Shown here: positions 23,801 through 35,204 of the stretch, one piece after another | How positions within the stretch are numbered: the first letter of the stretch is position 1 | How the letters are laid out: the number at the start of each line of letters is the position of its first letter | Assembly: GCA_916048095.2 (NCBI GenBank) | Contig: OU696572.1 | Coordinates: forward strand, 4,731,362 to 4,795,361 | Length of the DNA stretch: 64,000 nt | DNA from: Sacculina carcini | Lineage: Eukaryota > Arthropoda > Thecostraca > Sacculinidae | Direction: 5' to 3' | The notes under the pieces: model-generated | The model's input: only the letters and a program-made list of their open reading frames with translations | Databases searched by the model: none | Told to the model about the DNA's origin: nothing | Made by a program: the position numbers and the translations under genes

Positions 23801-24201
23801 AAGTGTGGATCAGCGGATTAGCTAGAGCCATGAGAGCTAAATTTTGCACTTGTAATTGCGTGACAAGTGCATCGAATTTCGCTTCCATCTTTTTGATTCA
23901 CCACACAGGATAATCACACAATACTCAGATCAATGATCTGCACAGGAAATCCATGGAGTAGCAATAGCAGTAAAAGATCTACTATTTAATCCCACTCCTG
24001 ACACTAATTTTATAGCTTGAGACACAGCACAGGTAAAAGGGACTGTATTGCCTCACGTTTTAACACCCACTGCTATTCTATACAACGTGCAGCTGCGAGG
24101 GCAAAACGTGCAACTGTAATTGCCTCAGTGAGCATCGCAAATATAGCACAGACACACACACAAGGTGAAAAGTCTGCTATGTGTGTTTCTATTGATACTG
24201 C
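20889..24201 (-). mobile_element. Element E: old Ty3/gypsy LTR fossil
   Basis: This is a strongly decayed minus-strand element. Parts: gag start near 23888 (MEAKFDALVTQLQ); gag body to about 23100; protease region near 22876-22660; RT start with QEARPIFAKARPVA near 22450; RT end with YLGYITDSQCKL near 21900; RNase H with ITYASKTLDSSQ near 21520; then the linker to integrase (FRDCVLL near 20985), where it ends against element D. The KxEARPxFxKARPVP block is typical of the mag-like group. Element F lies inside what is probably its 5' LTR (24201/29037). More than ten breaks; the oldest of the D-E-F stack. Confidence 0.68.
21962..21999. repeat. Perfect 16-bp hairpin
   Basis: GGAGGCGAGTTAGTAC is followed by a 6-base loop and its exact inverse. 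It lies inside element E. Confidence 0.85.
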
Positions 24202-24405
24202 TGTCGTAACGAGACGAATAACTAGTCGTTGAGCAATAATAACGATGATGTATTCATAAGAAATCAAGATTAATTAAAGATACTATAGATCACACAACAA
24301 TGACAAACGCCTGGAACAATAACAACGTACACCAAAGCTGCCAGACTTGTGTTAGGCCAGAAACCGCCAAGAATGGTACAATAAGCCAAAGGGTACATTC
24401 TCACA
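24202..24405 (-). repeat. 3' LTR of element F
   Basis: A 204-bp direct repeat of 28833-29036; about 98 percent identical by eye. Confidence 0.88.
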
Positions 24406-27400
24406 TCACTCCCCCATCACTCAAATTCTGCGTAACTTCTGTTACGCCGAATTATACGCCCCGATCTGCTGGTTGTAGGCAGGAAGTTGAACACGTCTGC
24501 AGCCGCTTCTTCGCTTCCAGCTTGCTGAGCTCTGACCCCCGACGGCGGCTCTTCTTCTGAAGCGTCGGCAGATGGCTGAATCTCAATATTTGTTGACTGC
24601 GGCGCGTCCAGACGTTCTTCGACACTGCTGTCCGGTAACTCTGTCATCACTCGCTTGCATCTGTCTAAATTTACGCACTCATCTGCAGTTTGACCCCGTA
24701 CCGGCTCCAGCCACACGTTAGGACCTCGAGACCTTATCACTTTGCGCGGCCCCCTGAACAAAGGGTCCAGTCCTTTTCTTGTCTCGTTTCGAATCATCAC
24801 GCTGTCACCCTGTGAAATGCTGCATCACGCTGTCACCCTGTGAAATGTCTCGACGGTTCTACTCTGCCATTGTCGTAATATTTCTTGTAGTCTTGCCGGG
24901 ACCGATTTGTATTCTGCTCTACCTCGCTTTGCACAGCCACAACGGTGGCTCGGGTTTCTGCGGCCACGTCACTAGGGTCGATAACACCTGCGTTCTCACT
25001 GCATACAAAAGATCCTGGCGATCGTAGAGTTCTACCAAAGATGACTTCATAGGGAGCGTTTTTCGTCGACCGATTCACTGTATTGTTGACATAAGAGGCC
25101 GACTCCCTAACCACTGAAGGCCACTCTTCTTGACTCTTTCCTTGTTCTGCTAGGAGACATCTGATAGTTTGCTTGCATGTTTGAATAGCCCGTTCGGCGC
25201 TACCGTCCGCCTGTGGATGATATGGACTTGTGTGTCGTTTTTCGATGCCCAGCTCCTGACACATGCTTCGTACAACACTGCCGTCCACATTTCCACCTTG
25301 ATCCGTGACCAGAATACGCGGTATTCCATGACGATATATCCATTCATCTTTAAGAGCTCTCACGACTGAATCAGACAACTGGTCATGCATTGGTGCCATT
25401 TCAACCATCTTCGAAAAATTATCCACCATAACCAACAGGTAACGAAATCCCTCCTCGGTCCAAGGTAGGGTAGCGATGTCCATTGATACTGACTCCCTTG
25501 GCTCTGAGGCATCGTAATCAGGTGAACACATCGTGACTCTAGGTTCATGGGATCGTTTGTTGGCTGCGCACACTTTGCATCTTCTGCAGACCATCTCCAC
25601 TGTAGAGTCCATTCCTATCCAATAGTAGTTCGGACGAATAAGGGACAGAGTCTTCTGCTTGCCAAAATGACCACGTTTGTGATGTTCTTCGACGATTGGT
25701 GTGTGCAACCGATCAGCCACTACAACTCTTCCACTCTTCATTAATATGTCGCTGCACAATGCTAGCCTACTGCAGCGACGGAACCTTCCTTCCTTCACCG
25801 CTCCATTTGCTGCCAGTTGTCGCTTAGCGAACGCTATCGCTGGGTCATCGTTTTGTGCCTCCGCTAACATGTCCAGGTCAACCTGCCGAACGTAGTATAC
25901 ATGCCGATCGACACACTCATCTTCATCTGTAATTTGCCGATCGACCCGGGACGGTATGCGACTGAGGCAGTCGGCAACCTGGTTGCTGGATCCTTTACGG
26001 TATATCACCTCGTAGTTGTGAAGCGCTTCTAACTCAACCAGCCATCGGGCGAATTTTCCCCTGGGATCCTTCCGGCGCCGCATCCAAACCAGCGGGTTGT
26101 GATCGGTCACAAAATACACCTTTTTTGCTGCCGGGAGGTAGACCCACCACTTCCTCATCGCCGCGACTAGTGCCCAAGCCTCGAGTTCGCCTGCTGCATA
26201 ATTTCTCTGTGCTGTCGACAAGCCTGACGAATAAAATGATATTGGCTGCAGATTCCCGCCTGAGTCCAGCTGGGCGAGCATTCCGCTAACTCCGTCGGCA
26301 CTGGCGTCCGTGCACACATAGAACGGTTTATTCCAGGATGGATATCGGAGCGTAGGAGCTGAAGCGATGGCTTGTTTCAGTTGCACGAAACTGTTCTGGC
26401 ATTCGCGGTCCCATTCCCATTTCACGCCCTTTCTGGTCAACTTGTATAGTGGTGCACAAATAGCGGCCATGTTTTCAGTGAAATGTCTGTAAAATTTGGC
26501 AAATCCGAGAAATCGTCTGAGTTCTTTTACTCCTCTAGGAGCAACCCATGTGCGCAACAATTCAACATGCGCGTTGAGTGGACGACAGCCCTCTGGTGTG
26601 AGGGTATGCCCCACAAACTCACCCCGTTGATACCCAAAACGGCATTTGTCGGCTCTGAGCTGCAGGTTAGCCTTGCGATACGCAGATAAAGTCTTTTCTA
26701 AGGTGGCGATGTGATCATCGATGCTTTTCGAATACACGCATGTGTCATCCACGTAAGCTGCCACGTTCTCGAGTCCCTGGAGCGCCTGGTCTACCGCTCT
26801 CTGATAAGTGCTTTGGCTGTTGCACAAACCAAACGCCATTACATTCATTTCGTATTGGCCACAGGGAGTGGCAAACGCTGTCTTTTCCTTATCCCCCTCG
26901 TTGACGGGAATACTCCAATATGCGCTTGCTCCGTCCAAAAATGAGAAATATTGACTTCCATCCATGTTGTCAATTATACGTCGCCAGTCTGCAGCGGGAT
27001 ACGCGTCTTTTTTAGTGTGAGCATTCAACGCCCTGTAATCCACAACAAAGCGGTAGGATCCGTCCTTTTTGCGTACTAAAATTACTCGACTTCCCCACGG
27101 TGACTTGGATGGTCTGCAGATGCCATTTTCAACCATCTGCTTGATTTGCCTATTCACTTCTGCCTCCACTTGTGGGTTCAACCGATAAGGCTGGTGTTTC
27201 ACTGGCGCTGCCCCTGCAGTGTCTATTAAATGAATGGCCTTGTCCGTTACGTTAGGTTTTTTCACGTCCACAGCAAAAACAACGGCATATTTTTCAAGAA
27301 CATGTATTATACGAGATCTGACGTCACACGACAATTCCTCATTGACCATAGGCTCGAAATCAACAATATAATCACTGTTAACGGTTCCTATAACTGCAAT

Positions 27401-28832
27401 ACGATCGTTACATCGCCCCCCACCAACCATGGCTTGCGTGGATTTCCAAACGCTACCCAAACACACTTTACCTCGATGCCAGTCAAATTCAACCGAACCA
27501 AATTTGCTCAAATAGTCGCGGCCTAGAAGCACCAGCTTATCTGGACAAGAGAGCACATTCAGTTCGTGAAAACCACACTGCCCATCGCCAACGTCCACGC
27601 TCACCTGTAGCCTTCCTTTGACCGCCACCTCACCTCCAACGCCCAACAGCGACGCCTCCTGCTTTCCTGTGCATTGGATTTTGCCTGTCAAGCCGAGTTC
27701 GTCCACCGTTTTCTCGTCAATCACAGATGTTGATGCACCGGAATCCAGCATGGCCGATGACAGTTCGCCGTCCAATTTACCTTCAGCGAGGCTGTGTCAG
27801 TCAGGCGAGCCGTTAGTGCACTCGAGCGAGTTATGACATTTACGGCGTAAGCTGTTTTGTTGCCCTCAGCTGGCGGCGCTCTGCACTCCTTCAAGCTGCG
27901 TCCCTTGCGACCACAACGCGGGCAGCAGCGTGATGAGCACTGCTTCATGAAGTGGGCCGTGGAACCGCACACATAACATCCTTTTTTCTATGCGGCCGTC
28001 GTCGTCACCGATCCAGACCGGTTGGCCTGCTCTCTGAGTCTACCTTGCTTCACGGCTGCCACCGCCATGTCTGACGAGGATATTCTCTCAGCGCCCTCTA
28101 TACTACTCACGGTACATACCAAATCATCACCTTTTTCTTCCGAATATCCACGCTTCATCGGAATGCCCTTTTCAGTGAACACCTTCTTCGTCTCGATCAG
28201 TAAACGACGTCCGGTACTTTCTACAGTCACATCCTCGTTGGAAAGCCATAGTTTGATTCTGGTTTGGACGGCGCGCGGCAGCTGGCCTATAAAAAGCGAC
28301 ATCAACACAGACTTTCCCGCTTGAGCGTCTCTCGCTCGTTTTTTGAGTGCGAAGTAGAAATCATCCAGCTGCTCCCCTGGTTTCCATTTGTACGCACACA
28401 GTGCCTGCATGCAGTCGTACTGATCTGACGGACTATCCAGCGTTGCGCACAATATTTCAAATGCCTCGGCCAACGATGACGCCTCATCCACCACTTCACG
28501 CACGAGTTCTCTCTCCGCTGTTCGTCTGTTGATGAACGCCGGTAGCATACCGATGGCCAACCTTTCTCCATCTGGCCCGCGGCATAAAAGGCTGCTTACG
28601 GCTGCGATGAACAAAGGCTTCCGCTCTGCGATGTATTCTTGCCCTTTCAGGGGTGGCACAGGCAAATTCAAGTGGGACTGCCACGCATTCATGCTGGTTG
28701 GACCACACACCACGCCTGATTCCACATTACTCACCCCTGATCCGGCTCCTTGAGTTCGCGGATTCTTACTATCCAACATATCATTGTTGCTTTCAGCCAT
28801 GATCATAGTAACACTGATTAATCTTGATTTAA

Positions 28833-29036
28833 TGTCGTAACGAGACGAATAACTAGTCGTTGAGCAATAATAACGATGATGTATTCATAAGAAATCAAGA
28901 TTAATTTAAGATACTATAGATCACACAACAATGACAAACGCCTGGAACAATAACAACGTACAACAAAGCTGCCAGACTTGTGTTATACCAGAAACCGCCA
29001 AGAATGGTACAATAAGCCAAAGGGTACATTCTCACA
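28833..29036 (-). repeat. 5' LTR of element F
   Basis: A direct repeat of 24202-24405. Gag starts at 28806, only about 27 bases inside it. Confidence 0.88.
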
Positions 29037-29143
29037 CTGCTAGCAAAATAAAACAATTAGTACACTATACAGTCGAAACCTTAATAATATGATTGTTCTG
29101 TATACGTGTATTATTATACTTGCGGGGCTTTTGATTGCGCCAC

Positions 29144-29441
29144 GAATGCTATGAACTCATGAATACTATGAACTCATGAATACTATGAACTCATGAATAT
29201 TATGAACTAAAGAATACTATGATCTCATGAATACTATGAACTAAAGAATACTATGAACTCATGAGTACAATAAACTCAAGAATACTATGAACTTATGAAT
29301 ACTATAAATTCATGAATACTATGAATTTAAGAATACTAAGAACGCATGAATACTCTGAACTCCTGAATACTCTGAACTCCTGAATACTATGAACTCATGA
29401 TTACTATGAACTCATGTTTACTATGAACTCATGAATACTAT
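29144..29441. repeat. 17-bp minisatellite
   Basis: About 17 tandem copies of a unit close to ATGAACTCATGAATACT, with scattered substitutions. Non-coding. Confidence 0.88.
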
Positions 29442-29622
29442 GTAAGCACACTAATAGCTTATCTCTGGGTGAATGAATTTGTATTTATACTTTATTGTTG
29501 TCTTTCTGTTTTATGTACATAATCACTAAGTTTGATGACATTGTTGTTATGTCTGTCCAATATGCTCATTGCGTGAGAGAATAAAACTTGCTGTTTTGCT
29601 ACTGTTCCGTGCATATCTATGT

Positions 29623-29654
<32 letters not shown>

Positions 29655-30241
29655 ATGGGCAATATATATACTGATAACACTACTACTACTGCTACTTACA
29701 AACACATGTTTACACCCACGAATACAGGCTTAACCTCAAACATAATCAATGTCTACCAGGGAGATACCGCAAAACAGTCGGTACAAAGTAGCATATGAAT
29801 TATTTGTCGGAAATACATAAAAAGCATGTTGAATACCAGCCAGATGTGGACCAGCAAAAGAACAGAATGGGTCAGTGATTTTGCGTAACGGCTGATAAGT
29901 ACATTTTTGTGAACTTTTGTGATTTCACCGATCATCTGATTGACATTTGATTGAATTTTGATTTACTAAGTTTTGAACCTTGATCGATTTGAGTGCATGT
30001 CCTATGACATTGGTTCCTATTATGGGGGTAAATTACCCCATGAGTAAATTTCCCCTGGGTGTAATTTACCAATTTTCAGGAGAATGGTAGTGGTGACAGA
30101 TATATGTGTTTTGTTTAGTCATAAATATAAATGTTGCCCACCTATTGTGAAACGGGGTATCGTGTTTAATGTGACATACTAAATACGTTAATAAGCTGAC
30201 AAAGGCTGGGAACCACTTGCCTACGGCGATTGTTTATACAG
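29442..30241 (+). other. End of the giant intron
   Basis: A GT repeat lies at about 29626-29655. No other element was recognised. The stretch ends in gattgtttatacag, a plausible 3' splice site. Confidence 0.5.
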
Positions 30242-30410
30242 GGAGTGTTCAGTGACGTGCAGTGCGCCTTGTCGGCAAGTGGCGCTCCCTTCAACACTTC
30301 TGGCGACATCGGCGTCGAGTGCAACCTGGCTGACGGCATCAGCTGTACAAACGCACGTCAAATGAGTGGACTGTGCCACAACTACAAAGCGAGATTTTAC
30401 TGTGGCTGCG
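30242..30410 (+). CDS. Host exon: C-terminal half of the WxxW domain
   Basis: This exon completes the domain begun at 832-935. It follows ttatacag at 30241 in phase 0 and ends before a GTATGT donor at 30411, leaving one base of the next codon (phase 1). Its peptide has GVFSDVQC, GAPFNTSGD, IGVECNLADGISCTNARQ and GLCHNYKARFYCGC. The pattern C, then C-x5-GxxCxNxxQ, then GxCxxYxxRFxCxC is the conserved second half of Mucin2_WxxW domains; the Cys residues should pair within the domain. The two exons total 273 bases, 91 codons, close to the usual domain length, and both outer borders are phase 1, as in shuffled extracellular modules. The frame stays open for a further 14 codons past the donor, but this tail lacks domain features. 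Not a WxxW-unrelated repeat: no second copy was seen in the window. Confidence 0.78.
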
Positions 30411-30812
30411 GTATGTACGCAGTCAGTATGATGCTGAATGCATACGCGCTTTGATCATTACACATTGTATTTGTATTTTTGTATTTGTATTTCGAATCGA
30501 CACAGCAAACATATACCATAAATCCAAACAACATATTTTCATGTGTCGGGGAAGCCATAAAAGCTTATATCCCTTAAAAAGAAAAAGCAAGAAAAAAAGA
30601 AACGATAATAAAATAAAAAATATATATATATAAAGAATTCAGTTGGAAATTTACAGTGTCAAGTAAAATACACGTTGCTTGCTGTAACTTTAATTTATAG
30701 TAAAACATGAGCTCAGTTTCATTATGGTTTTAAGAAGATCGGCAATATCCACCAGGAAGTTTACTCAACATTGAGTTTTGTTATTCACGTTTATGTTATG
30801 TTTCAAGGTTTT
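30411..30812 (+). other. Start of the next intron
   Basis: It begins GTATGT. The sequence is AT-rich, with TTTGTAT units near 30470-30495 and A-rich runs near 30580-30630. No element was identified. Confidence 0.5.
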
Positions 30813-31690
30813 GTTAGTCACATTCACGGTTATGTTTCAAGGGAATGGTGTTGAATATGCATGTTGTCAATTTTTTCATAGACGTCATGCCACTTAGCAT
30901 TATTTCTCTATTCTTCACCAATTCATTCCACATCTTCACACAGTTTTTGATCAAAGTTTGATTTCTGAAGTATGTTCTTCTGTGTTGAACTAGGAACAGA
31001 TCGGGATGACGAGGATTTGTATCAAAGCAAAACTGTAGTTTTTTGTGCAATATTTTTATATAAACTTTGGACATTAATTTACATGTTTTGAAGTGTATAC
31101 GACCTGAAATATTCAATATTTGTCCTCTGGTGAAAAACGGTTTTGATGGTGTTGTCAGTTGTATATGATTGGAGCAATTCGTTTTTGCAAGACCTCTAAT
31201 CTTTTCATGTATGATTTGCATGTGTGGCCCCATAATTCGCGGGCATATTCATGATAGGGTTTAACCAGGGCATTGTAAAGCATTAGGCTTTTTTCTCTTT
31301 GTAGTAAGTGTCTCGCAATTCTAGGAATGAATGCGGCATTTGATATTCTTCTTGTTGTACGATTGATCTGATCTTTCCAGCATATCTTGCTATCGAGTGT
31401 CACGCCAAGAAAATTGATTGTTTCGACTCTGGATATGCTGGTATTGTTGATATTAATTTTACCGTCCGGATCAACATTGAGTCCTGGAGACTAGAACAAG
31501 ACAAATTTGTTTTTTCGGTGTTTAGCGAGTTTGTTTTTTCTAAGCCAGTCATTTAGAGCCCTTAATTCACCATTTGCAGTTTGAAGGCTTCTTTCACCGT
31601 AGCGCCAGAGCAAACAAAGTTGGTATCGTCGACAAACATTACTAGCTTACCGGATACCTTTGTGCTGCTATACTGGGGCTGGTTCCTCGC
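30813..31690 (-). mobile_element. LINE 3' half fragment
   Basis: The minus strand gives the end of an RT: VMFVDDTNFVCSGA-like catalytic region near 31650-31610 (FVDD in place of YADD), then SKICWKDQINRTTRRISNA, YNALVKPYHEYARELWG and MKRLEVLQKRIAPIIYN near 31400-31155, and a C-terminal part with RHPDLFLVQHRRTYF near 31000. This is the usual order in CR1/Jockey-type LINEs. There are several frame changes; the copy is 5'-truncated. Confidence 0.68.
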
Positions 31691-32936
31691 GCGACAAACT
31701 ACTCTTCAAGCGTTTGTGTTTCAATTTTGATGTGGCGGTTTGATCGTCTCTTTGATCACGAACGAATTTAATTTATGTGAGTTTGTTGGATTGCTTGTGT
31801 GTGTGTGTGTGTGTTTGTGTGTGTGTGAGTGTTCGAGTGTTAGTTTAAATTGTTTGTACTTTTCACTAATGAGCTACCGCCAAGTGTACGCAATGTTTTG
31901 CCAGTAAATACCCGTAGCATACACAAAACATACACACACACACACATACACATACACATTTTGACACAAACACGCACACACACGCACACACATACACACG
32001 TTAGTACATGCGCACGTTTCCAAGTGTAAAGTTTCGAACAATGCGGGCACCGTCACGCCTTGCAAGCGTGATAAATAACTATGGCTTCTCTTCAATTTAC
32101 GTTGTAACTGGACAGACCACTAACTCCATATCCAACTCCAGTCATCCTGTGTATGTATGTGTTTGTGTGTGTGTGTCTGCGTGTATGTGTGTGTGTCCGC
32201 GTGTTTGTGTTTTTGTGTGCGTGTGTTTTCACCTAGTTGTTCTCACCGAATTGATTTTCGCAGAAATGAGCCAAGATCTCGTCTTTTCCGCATTCTTTTC
32301 CCATTTGTTTTAATATCATCTAAATGTTGTTATTGTACTTCGGCTTGCGATGTGGATCGGTAACCCGTTTCGTTTATAAATGTTTCTGTTGAGAAAGATA
32401 TGTTTCTCTATATTTCTTTTCATTCGATTCTGAATGAGTTATATATTATTTACTCGTATAAATGTCGCTGGTATAATTATATGTTTGTGTTGAATTTATT
32501 GTTTTCCGGTAAGGTATTTAGATATTATAATTATATCTCCACTCTTTCTTCTCTGATCAAATGTGGTCAATTTTGATTTTTTAAAGCTTTGCTGATTGTC
32601 AAATTTCTGCGTTAATGGGCTACATTTATAGAAGCCTTCTGTGTTCCATAAAAACATACAGCATTAAATAAGCATACATCACATGAATATCCATGAAGCC
32701 ACATGGCTTATGTATTTCAGTCTTCCGAGTCACTGTATGACTTGAATAAATGAATGATTATTACAATATAGACAACAATACGGAAAGTCAAGAGCCATCA
32801 TAAGTGTGAGATCACCACTCAATTATCTCACTAACTGACCGATTTCATACATTTTCATACATTACATTGGTATATTGGTTCATTGGTATCTTTGTTATGA
32901 ATATATCGCCATAATCATCCGGGAACTACGTCATTA
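31691..32936. other. Microsatellite-rich intron sequence
   Basis: GT repeats lie at about 31795-31830, CA-rich sequence at 31920-32000 and TG-rich sequence at 32150-32230. The frames through them (His/Thr or Val/Cys rich) are repeat artefacts. Nothing else was recognised. Confidence 0.5.
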
Positions 32937-33240
32937 TTTTTTACCGAATTTCCTGTGTTACTTGATGTGCTTCTCGCGTCCTTCTCCAGTCGTTTTCTTA
33001 TAATTGGAGATTTTAGTTTCTGGGTGGATCAACCTAACCGAAATCCTTATTGCTCTCAATTCCTGTCTCTGATCCAAAATTACGGTCTACACTCTCCTGT
33101 TACCTCACCGACTCACATCTCCGGTCACACCCTTGATCTTGTTCTATTTCCATCTCCAGTTCTAGCATCCGACCTAACCCCTCCGGATGTTCTTGTTCTT
33201 CCCACATATACCATTACTTCTGACCACAGTCTCGTCACGT
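32937..33240 (+). mobile_element. LINE endonuclease fragment
   Basis: The plus strand encodes the end of an APE endonuclease: FLIIGDFSFWVDQPNRNPYC, SGHTLDLVLFPSP and SDHSLVT. It is clearly related to the endonuclease of the LINE at 35205 (LILGDFNFW, SGHTLDLILSPSP, SDHSLL). The GDFN Asn is a Ser here. The fragment is cut off at 33240. Confidence 0.7.
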
Positions 33241-33720
33241 AGAAGGACAAGAGCCGTGTGTTGACGGCAAGACAGACAGACGCAATCAAGACAACGGTCT
33301 AAGAATTATTTTCAGCGGAAATGTGAAGAGTTGACTGACGCAGTGCCTCACAATACTACTGATCACAGACCTCACCTGCCTGATGAAATTCCCTGTGTAA
33401 TTCGCTGCTGTTTGCGTCTAAAATTGAGCAATTGCGTCTCGCACGTTGTTAGATGAAGTGCAAAAATATAACAAAAAGTGTTTCTATTTCATGTGAGAGA
33501 CATATGCGGAACGCATACCAACCCCCAATGTCAATCTTGTTTTTTTATTGAATAATTGTGTAATTTTGTTTTATAAATTCCATTATTGGGTATAAATAAT
33601 GGAAATAAAAATGCATGTATTAAAGAAAGAAATACATTAAAGAAAGAAATACATGTATTAAAGAAAAATTAAAGAAAAGAAGGGGGGTAAAAGACTTAAA
33701 GAAATACATGTATTAAATGA
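33241..33720. other. Unassigned sequence with a shared 31-bp block and an A-rich tandem tract
   Basis: Positions 33241-33271 are repeated exactly in inverted orientation at 39316-39346. From about 33600 to 33715 there are repeats of AAAGAAAGAAATACATGTATT-like units. Nothing coding was recognised. Confidence 0.5.
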
Positions 33721-34063
33721 GGTGGATAATATGGAAAAAGTAGGTAGCCGTCAGTTTAAGGCTGTGATATGTTTAGGTAGTTGCCTGTCACTTGCCTGGC
33801 GACACTCGTGGTGTGTGGTTGTGTTTAGCGGGCTATTTGAATTTGACTCTGAGCTGTATGTTTTTGGTCGCCGGGTGAATATTCTGAGTGTTCTTGTTAT
33901 CCTGGTGTTCTCTCAATCTTACATTATCTTTATTTTCTGTTTCTCTGTCTTGTTCGGATCGTTATTCACGTTGGTGGTTTACGTTCGGGTTGCTGGTGTA
34001 TTTGGTGGATCATATTGGTCTTGTTTGTATTATTATTTTGGATTCACAACTGCAACCGCCTCA

Positions 34064-35129
34064 ATGGCTGATTCGTGTGTATTCTGCAAGCGTGACACAG
34101 GTGAGCCTAGGCATATTTCTTGTTCCCTGTGCTCATCCTGGGCTCACACTAGATGCGCCTCTCTCCTGGGAGTCAAGAGTGAGCTGCTGAGTTCCATCAA
34201 TTGGATTTGTTCCCCGTGTATCGGGCGGGCTAAACTTGCTCTCCAACTCGTCCACAATGTGAGCGCCATTGACTCCCGGCTTTCTGTGATTGAATCTACG
34301 ATTCGTGGGATTGATTCCGCTCAATCTGCACCGTCGGTGACCTCTAATGAGCGGCCTGCACGCAGCTATGATGTCGTTTTGAAGTCACGCAACGAAGCAC
34401 CCGTCGTACCCAATTTAGTGGAGACTGCTCTTCAGGATGTCCCAATTGCTGGTTCACGCACTACGTCAGGTGGAGGTCTCGTCTTGCGTTGCTCCTCTGC
34501 TGGCGCCGCTGAGCGGGCTGCTTCTAAACTACGCGCTGCTGTACCAGATGTCGAGATTCACGTCCCATCTGCTGCTCCACTCCGGCCCAAGATTACTCTG
34601 GCAAATGTTCCGGCGGGAATCTCCCCGGATAATTTCGTCAAATCCCTCCGGCTGAAAAACTCGCCACTTGCCAATATTCCGGACTCTGACTTGATGTTTC
34701 TTTTTTTTCACCAAGCCAAAGAATAACGTATCTCACGCTGTCTTGTCCCTCTCTCCATCTGTTTGTTCTCTGATCCGCTCGATTGGCGACCGTTTGTTTG
34801 TTGGTGTCCATTCCTGCCCAGTGTTCGATAGATATTGGGTCGCTCGCTGCTCACGATGTGCCGGCCTAGGGCACAAATCAACGCGATGTTCTAGCCGTGT
34901 AATGTGTGGTCACTGCTCTGGTGATCATTCTTCATCTGATTGTCCGCGCTCAGCTCCTTCCAAATGCTGTAACTGTGGGCGCTCGGGCCGGAACCATTCC
35001 CATTCTCACTCTTCATTTGACACTTCGTGCCCTTCCTTCACTGCCGTCCGGGATTCCATCCGCCGCCGCACCGCCACCTCTGATTCTGATCTAATTTCGT
35101 TGGCTCAATCCCCGCAATCGAATCATTGA
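34064..35129 (+). pseudogene. LINE ORF1: PHD-like finger, RRM-like part, CCHC knuckles
   Basis: This nucleic-acid-binding protein accompanies ORF2. From an ATG at 34064 it reads MADSCVFCKRDTGE, then CSLCSSWAHTRCASL and WICSPCIG, a PHD-type C4HC3 finger (residues about 5-52). A basic middle part follows, with an RRM-like segment (GGLVLRCSSAGAAERAAS). After 34743 come CSRCAGLGHKSTRC, CGHCSGDHSSSDCP and CCNCGRSG, two or three CCHC-like knuckles. The frame changes by one base at an 8-T run (34701-34708); this could be a one-base indel or slippage. An upstream in-frame ATG at 33722 would add a hydrophobic segment unlike ORF1 proteins, so the 34064 start is preferred. Confidence 0.7.
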
Positions 35130-35204
35130 CTATCCTCTTTTTCCTCATTTTCTCACCCCTCTCAATCTATCTCTTCATCACCTCAGTCATCATCTTCACC
35201 ACCT

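Larger units (their letters stand above)
24202..29036 (-). mobile_element. Element F: young, nearly whole Ty3/gypsy element
   Basis: The 204-bp LTRs at 24202-24405 and 28833-29036 (plus-strand ends TGTCGTAACG and TTCTCACA) differ at about four positions, roughly 2 percent, so the insertion is recent. The flanks CTGC (24198-24201 and 29037-29040), or ACTGC if the last A is counted, form the target duplication. Parts on the minus strand: gag 27988-28806; a Cys-rich knuckle segment 27721-27972; pol 24833-27775 with 980 residues (protease AMLDSGAST, RT with YRALNAHT and YVDD, RNase H with CTDASADG, HHCC integrase with D, D and E in MDIAT, VTDQGG and GSAERAIQ); an integrase C-terminus with a GPF-like GPRKVI at 24417-24800. 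It looks almost whole with about two or three breaks, of which the gag-pol frame change may be natural. Confidence 0.88.
936..30241 (+). other. Giant intron packed with transposons
   Basis: This is the inferred intron between the two WxxW exons. The donor is GTGCGT at 936 and the acceptor is ttatacag ending at 30241. Both sites are phase 0. Nearly all of the 29.3 kb between 2.2 and 29.0 kb is identifiable as mobile elements in both orientations. The inference rests on the domain being completed by the second exon, not on transcript data. Confidence 0.65.

Noticed and set aside
29144-29441. Possible CRISPR array
   Set aside because: The units are contiguous 17-bp tandem copies without spacers, in a eukaryotic intron; it is a minisatellite.
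31874-32363. Cys/Val-rich small proteins
   Set aside because: They are microsatellite translations of CA/GT runs.
33722-34063. Membrane-segment N-terminus of the LINE ORF1 frame
   Set aside because: The hydrophobic stretch is translated 5' UTR; the PHD-like protein starts better at the ATG at 34064.
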